A stretch of DNA of 64,000 nucleotides from JAZNQN01 sp045590195 (GTDB taxonomy: Bacteria; Bacillota; Clostridia; UMGS1883; UMGS1540): contig JAZNQN010000065.1 of the NCBI GenBank assembly GCA_045590195.1, forward strand, positions 1 to 64,000, read 5' to 3'. Shown in pieces: positions 35,579-43,135 of the stretch (positions within the stretch are counted from its first letter, which is position 1; every line of letters begins with the position of its first letter). The notes beneath the pieces are model-generated. The model saw only the letters and a program-made list of their open reading frames with translations. It was not told the DNA's origin and searched no databases. The position numbers were made by a program, and so were the translations under genes.

Positions 35579-36964
35579 ATGAAAAAACTTATTTCTATTA
35601 TTCTGGTAATATTTATTCTTGTATCTTGTGCCGCTACAGCTGGTGCAGAGGTTATTTTAAGCGAGGTTTTAAGTGCAGAAACTTTTACTGCGAAAGACGG
35701 AGCGGTTTTGCCATACAGGCTTCATGTTCCTGAAAATTATGATGCGGAGAAAGAATATCCCGTTATCCTCTTTTTGCACGGTGCAGGCAACCGTGGCGAC
35801 GATAACTTAAGCCCTATTTCTGCTCATATGGTTATGATGGAGCGAATTATGGGCGGAGAAACCATGGGATACGAGGGCAAAACAGTAAGAATTTGCGATG
35901 AAGTTATTGTTATTATACCGCAGTGTGCAAAAGGAATGCAGTGGGTTGACACACCTTGGGGCAAACAGCCCGACCCTTCGTACAGCCTTGACGAAGTTGC
36001 ACAAAGCCAGTATATGACAGCAGTTTTGGAGCTTCTTGATGATATCAAGGGCAAATATAATGTAAACGAAAATAAAATGTATGTAACAGGCCTTTCAATG
36101 GGCGGCTTTGGCACATTGGATATTATTACAAGATATCCCGATATGTTTGCGGCGGCAGTTCCCATGGGTGGTGCAGGCGACCTTGCCCGTGCTGATGTTA
36201 TAAAAGACATTCCTATCTGGACATTCCATCAGTATCTTGACAATACAGTTTCATCCCTTGGAACACAAAATATTGTAAAAGAGCTCGTTAAAGTTGGCGG
36301 AAACATTAAGTTTTCGGGATATTTTGAATATACTCATAATGCCTGGAAAAAAGGCTATGCCGAAGAGGATTTGTTTACTTGGCTTTTTGCACAGTCGAAA
36401 GACAATCGCCCTGCGGCAAAAGAAAGCATAGTTTTAAATGCCGGAGAAGCTTTTAAAGGCGATATTGCTCTTTTATATGCATCGGGGCTTATGAGTGATG
36501 AATATGCTGCAATTTATAAAAACGATATCACACGTCAGCAGTTTTGCCAGGCTTTAGCGCCCATTTTGCCTGATACGGAAAATGCCATAGAGCCTTTTGA
36601 AGACACAGATAATGCGGAGGTTGCAAAAGCATATGCTTTAGGTGTTGTAAATGGTGTTTCGGCTACTTCTTTCGAGCCTGAAAGAAACATAACAAGAGAA
36701 GAAATTTGCACAATGCTTGGCCGCGCATTTAAAATTATGAAAGCAGAAGTTGCAGATGGCGAAGAACTTTTATCCCCCGATAAAGATACAATTTCTGACT
36801 GGGCTGAAGAGGCAGTAAAACTTGTAGTTTCACAAAAAATTGTGGTGGGCGATGAAACCGGAAACATAAATCCGAAGAATAACACAACCGTTGAGGAAGC
36901 CCTTGCTATGATTTTCAGAGCACATTACGCAATTAATACTTATGGAGTAATTCCTGAGCAATAA
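35579..36964 (+). CDS. Exported alpha/beta-hydrolase (esterase-like) with C-terminal SLH repeats
   Basis: The 461-residue protein has an export signal (residues 1-22) with a good lipobox, LVSC, at Cys18, and also a possible signal-peptidase I site shortly after. The alpha/beta-hydrolase domain (about 30-285) has the oxyanion region LFLHGAGNRGDDN, nucleophile Ser in TGLSMGGFGT and a likely catalytic His in EYTHNAW. The C-terminal 170 residues contain SLH-like repeats (ITRQQFCQALAPI, ITREEICTMLGRAF, TTVEEALAMIFRAH). It is probably a cell-wall-attached carbohydrate or feruloyl-type esterase; the substrate is unproven. ATG 35579 follows AAAGGAAG. Confidence 0.85.
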   Translation: MKKLISIILVIFILVSCAATAGAEVILSEVLSAETFTAKDGAVLPYRLHVPENYDAEKEYPVILFLHGAGNRGDDNLSPISAHMVMMERIMGGETMGYEGKTVRICDEVIVIIPQCAKGMQWVDTPWGKQPDPSYSLDEVAQSQYMTAVLELLDDIKGKYNVNENKMYVTGLSMGGFGTLDIITRYPDMFAAAVPMGGAGDLARADVIKDIPIWTFHQYLDNTVSSLGTQNIVKELVKVGGNIKFSGYFEYTHNAWKKGYAEEDLFTWLFAQSKDNRPAAKESIVLNAGEAFKGDIALLYASGLMSDEYAAIYKNDITRQQFCQALAPILPDTENAIEPFEDTDNAEVAKAYALGVVNGVSATSFEPERNITREEICTMLGRAFKIMKAEVADGEELLSPDKDTISDWAEEAVKLVVSQKIVVGDETGNINPKNNTTVEEALAMIFRAHYAINTYGVIPEQ

Positions 36965-36968
36965 GGCG

Positions 36969-37000
36969 AAAGAAGCTGTTTTAAAAACAGCTTCTTTAGA
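36969..37000 (+). terminator. Terminator after the SLH esterase gene
   Basis: The stem AAAGAAGCTGTTTT with its complement around a 2-base loop is followed by A/T-rich sequence. The NUDIX gene starts 16 bases later. Confidence 0.75.
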
Positions 37001-37015
37001 TTTTGGAGGCATAAA

Positions 37016-37426
37016 ATGAAATATGAAAAATCCTGCGGAGCAGTAATATTAAAAGAAGAAAATGAAAAAATAATGGTACTTATGGTACAAATGAAAAACG
37101 GCGGACACTTTGCTTTTCCAAAAGGCCACGTAGAAAATAATGAAACAGAACACGAAACGGCAGTGCGTGAAATTTTTGAAGAAACAGCTTTGAAAGTTGA
37201 TTTTATTGACGGCTTCAGGGAAAGTACATCATATTCGCCAAAAGAAGGCGTTATGAAAGAGGTTATATATTTTCTTGCAACGCCGAAAGAAGAAAAGTTT
37301 TCTCCACAGGAAGAAGAAATTTTAAGCATAAAATGGACGAGCGCGGAAGAAGCTTTAAAAGGTGTAACGTATGAAAACGACAAGAAAATTCTTGAGAGGG
37401 CAATAGATTTTTTCAAAAGGCAATAA
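37016..37426 (+). CDS. NUDIX hydrolase
   Basis: The 136-residue protein has a complete NUDIX box, GHVENNETEHETAVREIFEETAL region (G-x5-E-x7-R-E-U-x-E-E-x-x-U), near residues 40-62. It starts MKYEKSCGAVILKEENEK like the Ap4A/ADP-ribose class. The substrate is a nucleoside diphosphate linked to another group; dinucleoside polyphosphates are plausible. TTGGAGGC precedes the ATG. Confidence 0.92.
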   Translation: MKYEKSCGAVILKEENEKIMVLMVQMKNGGHFAFPKGHVENNETEHETAVREIFEETALKVDFIDGFRESTSYSPKEGVMKEVIYFLATPKEEKFSPQEEEILSIKWTSAEEALKGVTYENDKKILERAIDFFKRQ

Positions 37427-37448
37427 GGCTAAAAAATTCGCAATTTCC

Positions 37449-37477
37449 TTGACAATAATTGCAATTTGTAATAAACT
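37449..37477 (+). promoter_or_regulatory. Promoter of the walRK-like operon
   Basis: Consensus TTGACA (37449-37454), 17-base spacer, TAAACT (37472-37477). Confidence 0.7.
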
Positions 37478-37496
37478 AAAATAAGAGGTGATAAAT

Positions 37497-38183
37497 GTGC
37501 AGAAGCTTATTTTGATTATCGAAGACGAACAACCTATTGTTGATATTTTAAAATTTAATCTCCAGAAAGAAGGCTACAAAGTTATTGAAGCCCTTGATGG
37601 TCTTGAAGGCGTTAGACTTGCGCAGACAAAAGAGCCCGACCTTATTCTTTTAGACCTTATGCTTCCCGGACTTGACGGGTTTGGTGTTTGCCGCAAGGTA
37701 AGAGAAAAATCAAACGTTCCTATTATTATGCTTACAGCAAGGGATGAAGAGGTTGATAAAGTTTTGGGGCTTGAAATGGGCGCTGACGACTATATTACAA
37801 AACCTTTTGGCGTTAGAGAGCTTTTGGCGAGAGTTAAGGCTAATTTGCGCCGCCATGTGACAGACGAAGAAACAGAATCTTCTGAAATTATGCGAATTGG
37901 CAATCTTACAATTGATTGCTCAAGATATGAAATTGTTAAAAACGATGTTGTAATTGACCTTACCCTTCGTGAGTTTGAGCTTGTTAAGTTTTTGGCTCAG
38001 CAGCAGGGCAAAATTTTCTCAAGAGAAACTCTTCTTGAAAAAGTTTGGGGATATGATTACTATGGCGATGTTCGTACAGTTGACGTTACTGTTCGCCGCC
38101 TTCGTGAAAAAATTGAAGACGACCCTGCAAACCCTGCGTATATTATTACAAAACGCGGTGTGGGTTATTACTTTAAAAAGTAG
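37497..38183 (+). CDS. walR: OmpR/PhoB-type response regulator, WalR-like
   Basis: The 228-residue protein has a receiver domain with IEDE acidic pocket, phospho-acceptor Asp53 in LLDLMLPGLDG, MLTARDEE and YITKPFG. An OmpR-type winged helix follows with DLTLREFELVKFLA and DVTVRRLREKIE. The operon also encodes a PAS-HisKA kinase and YycH/YycI-like proteins, which supports WalR (cell-wall homeostasis) rather than PhoP. GTG 37497 is preferred to GTG 37488 because AGAGGTG overlaps the latter. Confidence 0.88.
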   Translation: MQKLILIIEDEQPIVDILKFNLQKEGYKVIEALDGLEGVRLAQTKEPDLILLDLMLPGLDGFGVCRKVREKSNVPIIMLTARDEEVDKVLGLEMGADDYITKPFGVRELLARVKANLRRHVTDEETESSEIMRIGNLTIDCSRYEIVKNDVVIDLTLREFELVKFLAQQQGKIFSRETLLEKVWGYDYYGDVRTVDVTVRRLREKIEDDPANPAYIITKRGVGYYFKK

Positions 38184-38214
38184 TTAAAATTTGCTGAAAC
38201 AAAGGAACGGGGCT

Positions 38215-39978
38215 ATGTTCAAAAGTATTCAGTGGAAAGTGCTTACAGTGTTGGTGCTGCTGATTTTGTCGGTAATGCTTGTAGTAGGCACTTTTCTTTT
38301 AAACAACATAAGTTCATATTACCACGAGGAATTTAAAACCCAGATGGAAAAAATGGTTTTTACCGACGATTTTGTAAAGCAACTTGGTGCAGCTGCATCG
38401 GGAGGAGATGCGGTAAATGCTATGAGCTCGCTTTTTGAGGTTTATTCGGGAAGGGTTGGAATAGATTCCTATCGTCATTACTATATCCTTGACGGGAAAA
38501 CCGCAGGGGTTTTGTTTGCGTACGACAATAAAACCACAGAAGAAATTGAAATCACCCAGAATCTGCTTAGCGCTATGAGCGGAAAAATTGGTGATACTGT
38601 AAATAAAAGGTCGTCGATTATGGATTATGCTTATCCTGTAAATGGCGGCCAGGCAAGATATATTGCTTATGTAACAGATACAAAAGACGAGCTTTATGGC
38701 ATACTTGGGAATATTTTTGGTATTATTTTATGGGCATTGCTTTTGGGAAGTACATTAAGTGTATTTTTGGGGCTTTTTCTGTCGAGAACCATTATTTCAC
38801 CTATTGCATCGCTTACAAAAAATGCCGAAAAAATTTCTGCCGGTGATTTTGACCAGAAGCTCGAAGTTAAATCAAGGGATGAAATAGGTCAGCTTACAGT
38901 TACTTTTAATACTATGGCAACTGAGCTTTCGAAAACACTTTCAGAAATTAAAATGGAGCAAACAAAAGTTGAAACCATTTTCCGCTTTATGACCGATGCC
39001 GTTATTGCCTTTGACAGAGATGGAAGAATTATGCATATAAACCCGGCGGCTGAAAAACTTTTGAATGTGGAAAATGAAGCCGATGTTGTTTTTGATGATT
39101 TTTTTACAGAATTAGGCTTTTCTGTTACACTTAAAGAACTTATGTATCTTGAGCATCAAAATGCAATGGAACGTTTTTCTGATAAAGATGGCAGGTCGCT
39201 CAAAGCTCAATTTGCGCCGTTTGTTTCAGGGGATATTGGTGCCGATGGCGTGGTTGTGGTAATATTGGATATTACCGAGCAGAAAAAGCTTGATTCAGCC
39301 AGAAAAGAGTTTGTTGCCAATGTATCTCACGAGCTGAGAACACCGCTAACAACAGTTAAAAGCTATGCGGAAACGCTTTTGGAAAATTCAGAGGAAAACT
39401 CTATGGAAGCCAACTTCCTTAAAGTTATTGGCACTGAAACCGACAGAATGACAAGACTTGTAAAAGACCTTTTAACACTTTCGCTTTTTGACTATGATAA
39501 AAAATATTTGAATAAAACAACTTTCAGTATTGGAGAACTTGTTGGAGATATAATATCAAAAATCAAGATGGAGGCACAGCGTCACGAACACGAACTGATT
39601 TTTGAAAGTGATAGCGGAATGCCAATGTTTTACGGCGACCGCGACCGTCTTGAGCAGGTTTTCACCAACATTATTACAAACGCGATAAAATACACTCCCG
39701 ATGGCGGAAAAATAGCAGTTTCCTGTAAAATGCGCCTGACAAGTGCGATTATTAAAGTAACTGACAACGGCATAGGTATTCCGGCAAAGGATATGCCAAG
39801 ATTGTTTGAAAGATTTTACCGTGTTGACAAGGCACGTAGCCGTAAGAGCGGCGGAACAGGCCTTGGACTTGCTATTGCAAAAGAAATAATTGATGCTCAC
39901 GGCGGAAAAATTGATATACAGAGCGTTCACGGAAACGGAACAACAGTTACAATTGAAATGCCTTTTTACAGTAAATAA
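38215..39978 (+). CDS. walK: Sensor histidine kinase, WalK-like
   Basis: The 587-residue kinase has two membrane helices (about 8-28 and 165-190) enclosing an extracellular domain. A HAMP domain follows (SRTIISPIASLTKNAEKIS), then PAS (TDAVIAFDRDGRIMHINPAA), HisKA (VANVSHELRTPLTTVKSY, His at the H-E-L-R-T-P box) and HATPase with NAIKYTPDGG, DNGIGIPAKD and GGTGLGLAI. This HAMP-PAS-HisKA-HATPase order is the WalK/PhoR layout. ATG 38215 is chosen because AAAGGAACGGGG lies before it. It autophosphorylates and passes phosphate to the upstream regulator. Confidence 0.9.
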   Translation: MFKSIQWKVLTVLVLLILSVMLVVGTFLLNNISSYYHEEFKTQMEKMVFTDDFVKQLGAAASGGDAVNAMSSLFEVYSGRVGIDSYRHYYILDGKTAGVLFAYDNKTTEEIEITQNLLSAMSGKIGDTVNKRSSIMDYAYPVNGGQARYIAYVTDTKDELYGILGNIFGIILWALLLGSTLSVFLGLFLSRTIISPIASLTKNAEKISAGDFDQKLEVKSRDEIGQLTVTFNTMATELSKTLSEIKMEQTKVETIFRFMTDAVIAFDRDGRIMHINPAAEKLLNVENEADVVFDDFFTELGFSVTLKELMYLEHQNAMERFSDKDGRSLKAQFAPFVSGDIGADGVVVVILDITEQKKLDSARKEFVANVSHELRTPLTTVKSYAETLLENSEENSMEANFLKVIGTETDRMTRLVKDLLTLSLFDYDKKYLNKTTFSIGELVGDIISKIKMEAQRHEHELIFESDSGMPMFYGDRDRLEQVFTNIITNAIKYTPDGGKIAVSCKMRLTSAIIKVTDNGIGIPAKDMPRLFERFYRVDKARSRKSGGTGLGLAIAKEIIDAHGGKIDIQSVHGNGTTVTIEMPFYSK

Positions 39979-40011
39979 ATATAATATAACATTAAATCTC
40001 GTGTAATGGCT

Positions 40012-40039
40012 TTGTAATAATAGTATTGTATACTATAAT
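40012..40039 (+). promoter_or_regulatory. Internal promoter between walK and the secreted-protein gene
   Basis: TTGTAA (40012-40017), 16-base spacer, TATAAT (40034-40039). It would start transcription near 40045, exactly where the structured leader begins. Confidence 0.6.
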
Positions 40040-40044
40040 TGTAA

Positions 40045-40205
40045 GGGGAGAGAGTTCCCCGGCGGGAATACCATTTCCGTGGTGGTATTAGAAAACCCTA
40101 AACGGAAAAGCATAAAAAGGCGTTGCCTTTTGGTGCGTACATATCAATTTGAGTGCAATCTCTGGCTGCGGATGCAGCTATTTAGGAAAGGTTCAGTGTT
40201 ATATT
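40045..40205 (+). ncRNA. Structured 5' leader with an apparent H-type pseudoknot
   Basis: About 160 bases before the small secreted-protein gene can fold into several stems. They are 40045-40049/40056-40060, 40067-40073/40083-40089 (AATACCA/TGGTATT), 40110-40121/40125-40136, and 40164-40169/40174-40179. The loop of the second stem (TTTCCG, 40074-40079) is complementary to CGGAAA at 40103-40108, giving an H-type pseudoknot. No U-tract terminator is present. The stretch does not match a riboswitch class I can recall (c-di-GMP, c-di-AMP, TPP, FMN, SAM, Mn, glycine and T-box were considered). Function is unknown. Confidence 0.5.
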
Positions 40206-40676
40206 ATGAAAAGCAGAATTATTTCGCTTATTGCTGTTTTCATATTTTTGTTTTCTGTAAGTGTTTGTGCGGCTCCTGCCAGCGTTTATGGTGGCGATGC
40301 GGGAAACATTACAGGTATGGTTATTGTTAAAAAACCCGAAACAGCAGTTTCTTCTACAACTAAAAAAGTTTATACAGTTTCGGCTGTAAGCCTCAATGGT
40401 GTTGAAATTTCTCTCTATAAGTTCAACCCTGCTACAGGTCTTTTTGATATATTAACCGATGCTTCAGGAGCACCTTGTACAAGCAAGGTTGGAGCTACAG
40501 GCATATATGTAAAAGATATTGAACTTGATGTTAACACAAACTATTTGCTTTTGAGAGCTCAGTACGGAAGTTTGTATCAGTCCATCAGATTTGATATAAC
40601 ATTGTTGAATCAAGGTATAATTGACAGCATAAAGGGATTTTCTGCTAATTTTCAGTCTGCTTTTGGCGGATGGTGA
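40206..40676 (+). CDS. Small secreted protein of unknown function
   Basis: The 156-residue protein has a signal peptide (hydrophobic residues about 5-20, probable cleavage after VCAA). The mature part (about 135 residues) has no domain I recognise. It looks beta-rich, with VEISLYKFNPATGLFD and YLLLRAQYGSLYQSIRFDI, and carries a GGD and a GMVIVKKPE stretch. It sits between walK and the YycH-like gene with its own promoter and leader. ATG 40206 is preferred to an ATG 57 bases earlier inside the leader. The nearest AGGAAAGG is rather far upstream (about 14 bases). Confidence 0.7.
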   Translation: MKSRIISLIAVFIFLFSVSVCAAPASVYGGDAGNITGMVIVKKPETAVSSTTKKVYTVSAVSLNGVEISLYKFNPATGLFDILTDASGAPCTSKVGATGIYVKDIELDVNTNYLLLRAQYGSLYQSIRFDITLLNQGIIDSIKGFSANFQSAFGGW

Positions 40677-40691
40677 TAGAGAGGCGTAGCA

Positions 40692-42146
40692 TTGAAATTC
40701 AGAAGAACTAAATCTTTAATATTGATATGTCTTATCGTAAGCAGCATTTTTTTGTCTGCTTACGTTTGGTTTAGCGAAGAATTATGGCCCCGGGGCTATA
40801 ATTTTTTTATTATGTTCCAAAATAATCCTGCTGTGCGCAGAATTTTTAATTCTGACATTTATTCAATTCCTAAAGAAAATTTGTCAAAACCGCAAAAAAT
40901 AGTTGTAACAAAGGGCGAAAAAAGAAATGTTTACTATAACAGCAACCCTTCTTTTGATACTATAAATCAGGCTACCTCTGCATTTATTTCCACAGTTTTG
41001 AAAGATGAAACAAGCATTAAAAACAGAGTTGTAGTAAATAAAGACGAATGGCACAATGTTTTGAGAAATGACGAAATTCTTGATACAAATTCCATATACA
41101 TTAACTATTCGCTTGAATGTTCCCCATCGCTTTTTGCACATATGATTGGAATTAAAGATACCTGGATAGGTGCAGAACTTGGTTCGGTTAAAGAATTTAT
41201 TATTGCGCCTGTGGGTGAAGATATTTTGTTCTATGCAAAAAATGGTTCTGATGATACAATTTATAAATATCTTGTGTCTTATCCGAAAAAAGACGAAATA
41301 AGCTCAATAATAAATAACTACACAATTGATGCCGGTACAACATATTCTTATTCTTTTGAACTTAATCTTGACAAAAATGAAGGCGGAATAGGAAGCGGCG
41401 TTAAACAGAAAGTGTTTATCGATTCTATGGTAATTGTGTCGTCTGATTCGATTTCGGTTCCTGTTATATATGGCGAGAATCCGTTTGAAACCGAAATTGC
41501 TGACAGGCAGAAACTACTGGAACTTTTCCAGTACGCCGCAGGGGCGCCTAAGCACTACACTGATTATTCGGGAGTAGAATATTTTGTTGAAAACTATTCC
41601 CATTTTAAAATTCATCCTAATGGCCTTATAGAGTTTAATGCTGAAACAGAGGGCGGTGGCATTAGCTTGCCTGATAATCCTGTTACCGTGTACGAGGCGC
41701 TTAACAATTCGATTGAATTTTCTGAAAATGTATGGCAAAGCGTTGTTGGCGAAAAACCTTTCAGCGTGCTTGTTACTTCCGACCTGCTTGAAAATGATCA
41801 GGGCATATATAAATTTACCCTTGACTATTATTATGAAGGAAATCTTGTAACAACTTCTCTGAAAGGCGAAAATTTTGAGCCTATGAACTTTGCGGTTGAA
41901 ATTTATGTTAAAAATGGCAAAATCGAAAAGTACAGGCATTTTTTCAGAAGATATGAAAAAGCCGACACAATTGTTTGTACCCCTCAGATTCAGGCGCTTG
42001 ATAAGATTTACGAAAAGCTTCAGGATGGCGAAAATGAAATATTTATAAAAGACGTTTATTTAAGTTATATTGAAAACGGCGATAAAACCGATAAAGCCCC
42101 CGTATGGTGTGCAGAAATAAAGGGGACAAATGAAATAGTATATTAG
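40692..42146 (+). CDS. YycH-like regulatory protein of the WalRK system
   Basis: The 484-residue protein has one N-terminal membrane helix (residues 7-27, LILICLIVSSIFLSAYVWF) and a large extracellular part. The size and position (walR-walK-[secreted protein]-this-YycI-like) match YycH, which restrains WalK in Bacillus. Sequence motifs alone are weak, so the name rests on context and topology. It starts with TTG 40692 after AGAGAGG. A small secreted-protein gene lies just upstream. Confidence 0.65.
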   Translation: MKFRRTKSLILICLIVSSIFLSAYVWFSEELWPRGYNFFIMFQNNPAVRRIFNSDIYSIPKENLSKPQKIVVTKGEKRNVYYNSNPSFDTINQATSAFISTVLKDETSIKNRVVVNKDEWHNVLRNDEILDTNSIYINYSLECSPSLFAHMIGIKDTWIGAELGSVKEFIIAPVGEDILFYAKNGSDDTIYKYLVSYPKKDEISSIINNYTIDAGTTYSYSFELNLDKNEGGIGSGVKQKVFIDSMVIVSSDSISVPVIYGENPFETEIADRQKLLELFQYAAGAPKHYTDYSGVEYFVENYSHFKIHPNGLIEFNAETEGGGISLPDNPVTVYEALNNSIEFSENVWQSVVGEKPFSVLVTSDLLENDQGIYKFTLDYYYEGNLVTTSLKGENFEPMNFAVEIYVKNGKIEKYRHFFRRYEKADTIVCTPQIQALDKIYEKLQDGENEIFIKDVYLSYIENGDKTDKAPVWCAEIKGTNEIVY

Positions 42147-42160
42147 AATGGGGAATTAAA

Positions 42161-42967
42161 TTGTATTGGTATAAAGTAAAAACACTTTTAATAGCGTTAT
42201 TTGCAGTAATCAATGTTTTCCTGATTGCATTTATAGTTCATGGAAAAGTGCGCCAGGATATTTATGAAAAAAATGAAATACAATCGCTGATTTCTGTGCT
42301 GAAAGATAACAAAATTGAAGTAGATGATGATATTTTGAAAGTAAAAGCCAGGGAAATAGAAACTGCAACTGTGGAAAATTTAACACCTTCCGGCGAAGAA
42401 TTGGCAAAAAAATTGCTTGGCAGTGGATATGAAACTATTGACGGAACACCTGTAAATTATGTTCTGGGAAGCAAAAAAGTTTATGTAAATGGCGGAAAGC
42501 TTTATTACAAAGACGAAAGCAAAATGCCGGATAAAACTATTTCAGAAGATAAAATCAGCGTGGCAAGTGATTTTTTAACACAGCTTGGGATAAACACGGG
42601 ATTTGCCGAAGGAAAAATTGCCGGAGAAAAAATTGTTTTTACCTATTATTTCAATAAAATACCACTTTTTGAGAACACGCTTTATTTGAAAATGAATGGC
42701 AGCAATGTTGTGGAAATGGGTGGATATGTAATTGGGTTTAAAGAGCTTGACGGGAAAACCATACAGATTGCAAATGTGAGAAATGCACTCATTGATTTTC
42801 TTCGTGATGGTACTAAAGGCGATGAAAAACAGAAGATAATTTCTGTTTCTCTGGGATATTCGGCCCTTCTTGCCGATTCATCTGTTCATTTTAAAAATAC
42901 TGAAACAATACCCACCTATAAAATAACAACAGATAAAAACAAAGTATATTACTACGATGCCAGATAA
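42161..42967 (+). CDS. YycI-like regulatory protein of the WalRK system
   Basis: The 268-residue protein starts MYWYKVKTLLIALFAVINVF, with the W-x-K-x-K-T and F-x-x-x-N-x-F pattern at the start of YycI proteins. A single membrane helix (6-27) and an extracellular domain follow. YycI and YycH together regulate the WalK kinase. It starts with TTG 42161 after ATGGGGA. No YycJ-like hydrolase gene follows before the next unrelated gene. Confidence 0.75.
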   Translation: MYWYKVKTLLIALFAVINVFLIAFIVHGKVRQDIYEKNEIQSLISVLKDNKIEVDDDILKVKAREIETATVENLTPSGEELAKKLLGSGYETIDGTPVNYVLGSKKVYVNGGKLYYKDESKMPDKTISEDKISVASDFLTQLGINTGFAEGKIAGEKIVFTYYFNKIPLFENTLYLKMNGSNVVEMGGYVIGFKELDGKTIQIANVRNALIDFLRDGTKGDEKQKIISVSLGYSALLADSSVHFKNTETIPTYKITTDKNKVYYYDAR

Positions 42968-42976
42968 TCCTTTGTG

Positions 42977-43015
42977 AAAAATAAACAAAAAATAAAATTA
43001 ATCTTGTTTATTTTT
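42977..43015 (+). terminator. Terminator of the walRK-yycHI block
   Basis: A perfect 12-bp stem AAAAATAAACAA/TTGTTTATTTTT. It is entirely A/T apart from one pair, so it is weak, but it ends in a T run. Confidence 0.6.
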
Positions 43016-43050
43016 GGTATTTATTCATATTAATAATTATATTATAATAA

Positions 43051-43105
43051 TATTATAGTGTATTAATGACTGATAAAATCGGGCAAAATCACTATAATAT
43101 TTTTT
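43051..43105 (+). repeat. Inverted repeat followed by T run in the leader of the EF-G-like gene
   Basis: TATTATAGTG (43051-43060) is exactly complementary to CACTATAATA (43090-43099), which is followed by TTTTTT. The 29-base loop is large. It could be an attenuator or an operator pair. It lies about 30 bases before the start codon. Confidence 0.5.
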
Positions 43106-43135
43106 ATTTTACACTATTAGTTTGGAGGTACTCGT

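Noticed and set aside
40045..40205. Known riboswitch classes (c-di-GMP, c-di-AMP, TPP, FMN, SAM, glycine, Mn, T-box)
   Set aside because: None of their conserved cores could be found, so the leader is reported only as structured RNA.
40149..40205. Longer start of the secreted protein at 40149
   Set aside because: It would place a Cys-rich stretch before the signal peptide and lies inside the structured leader; ATG 40206 starts a typical signal.
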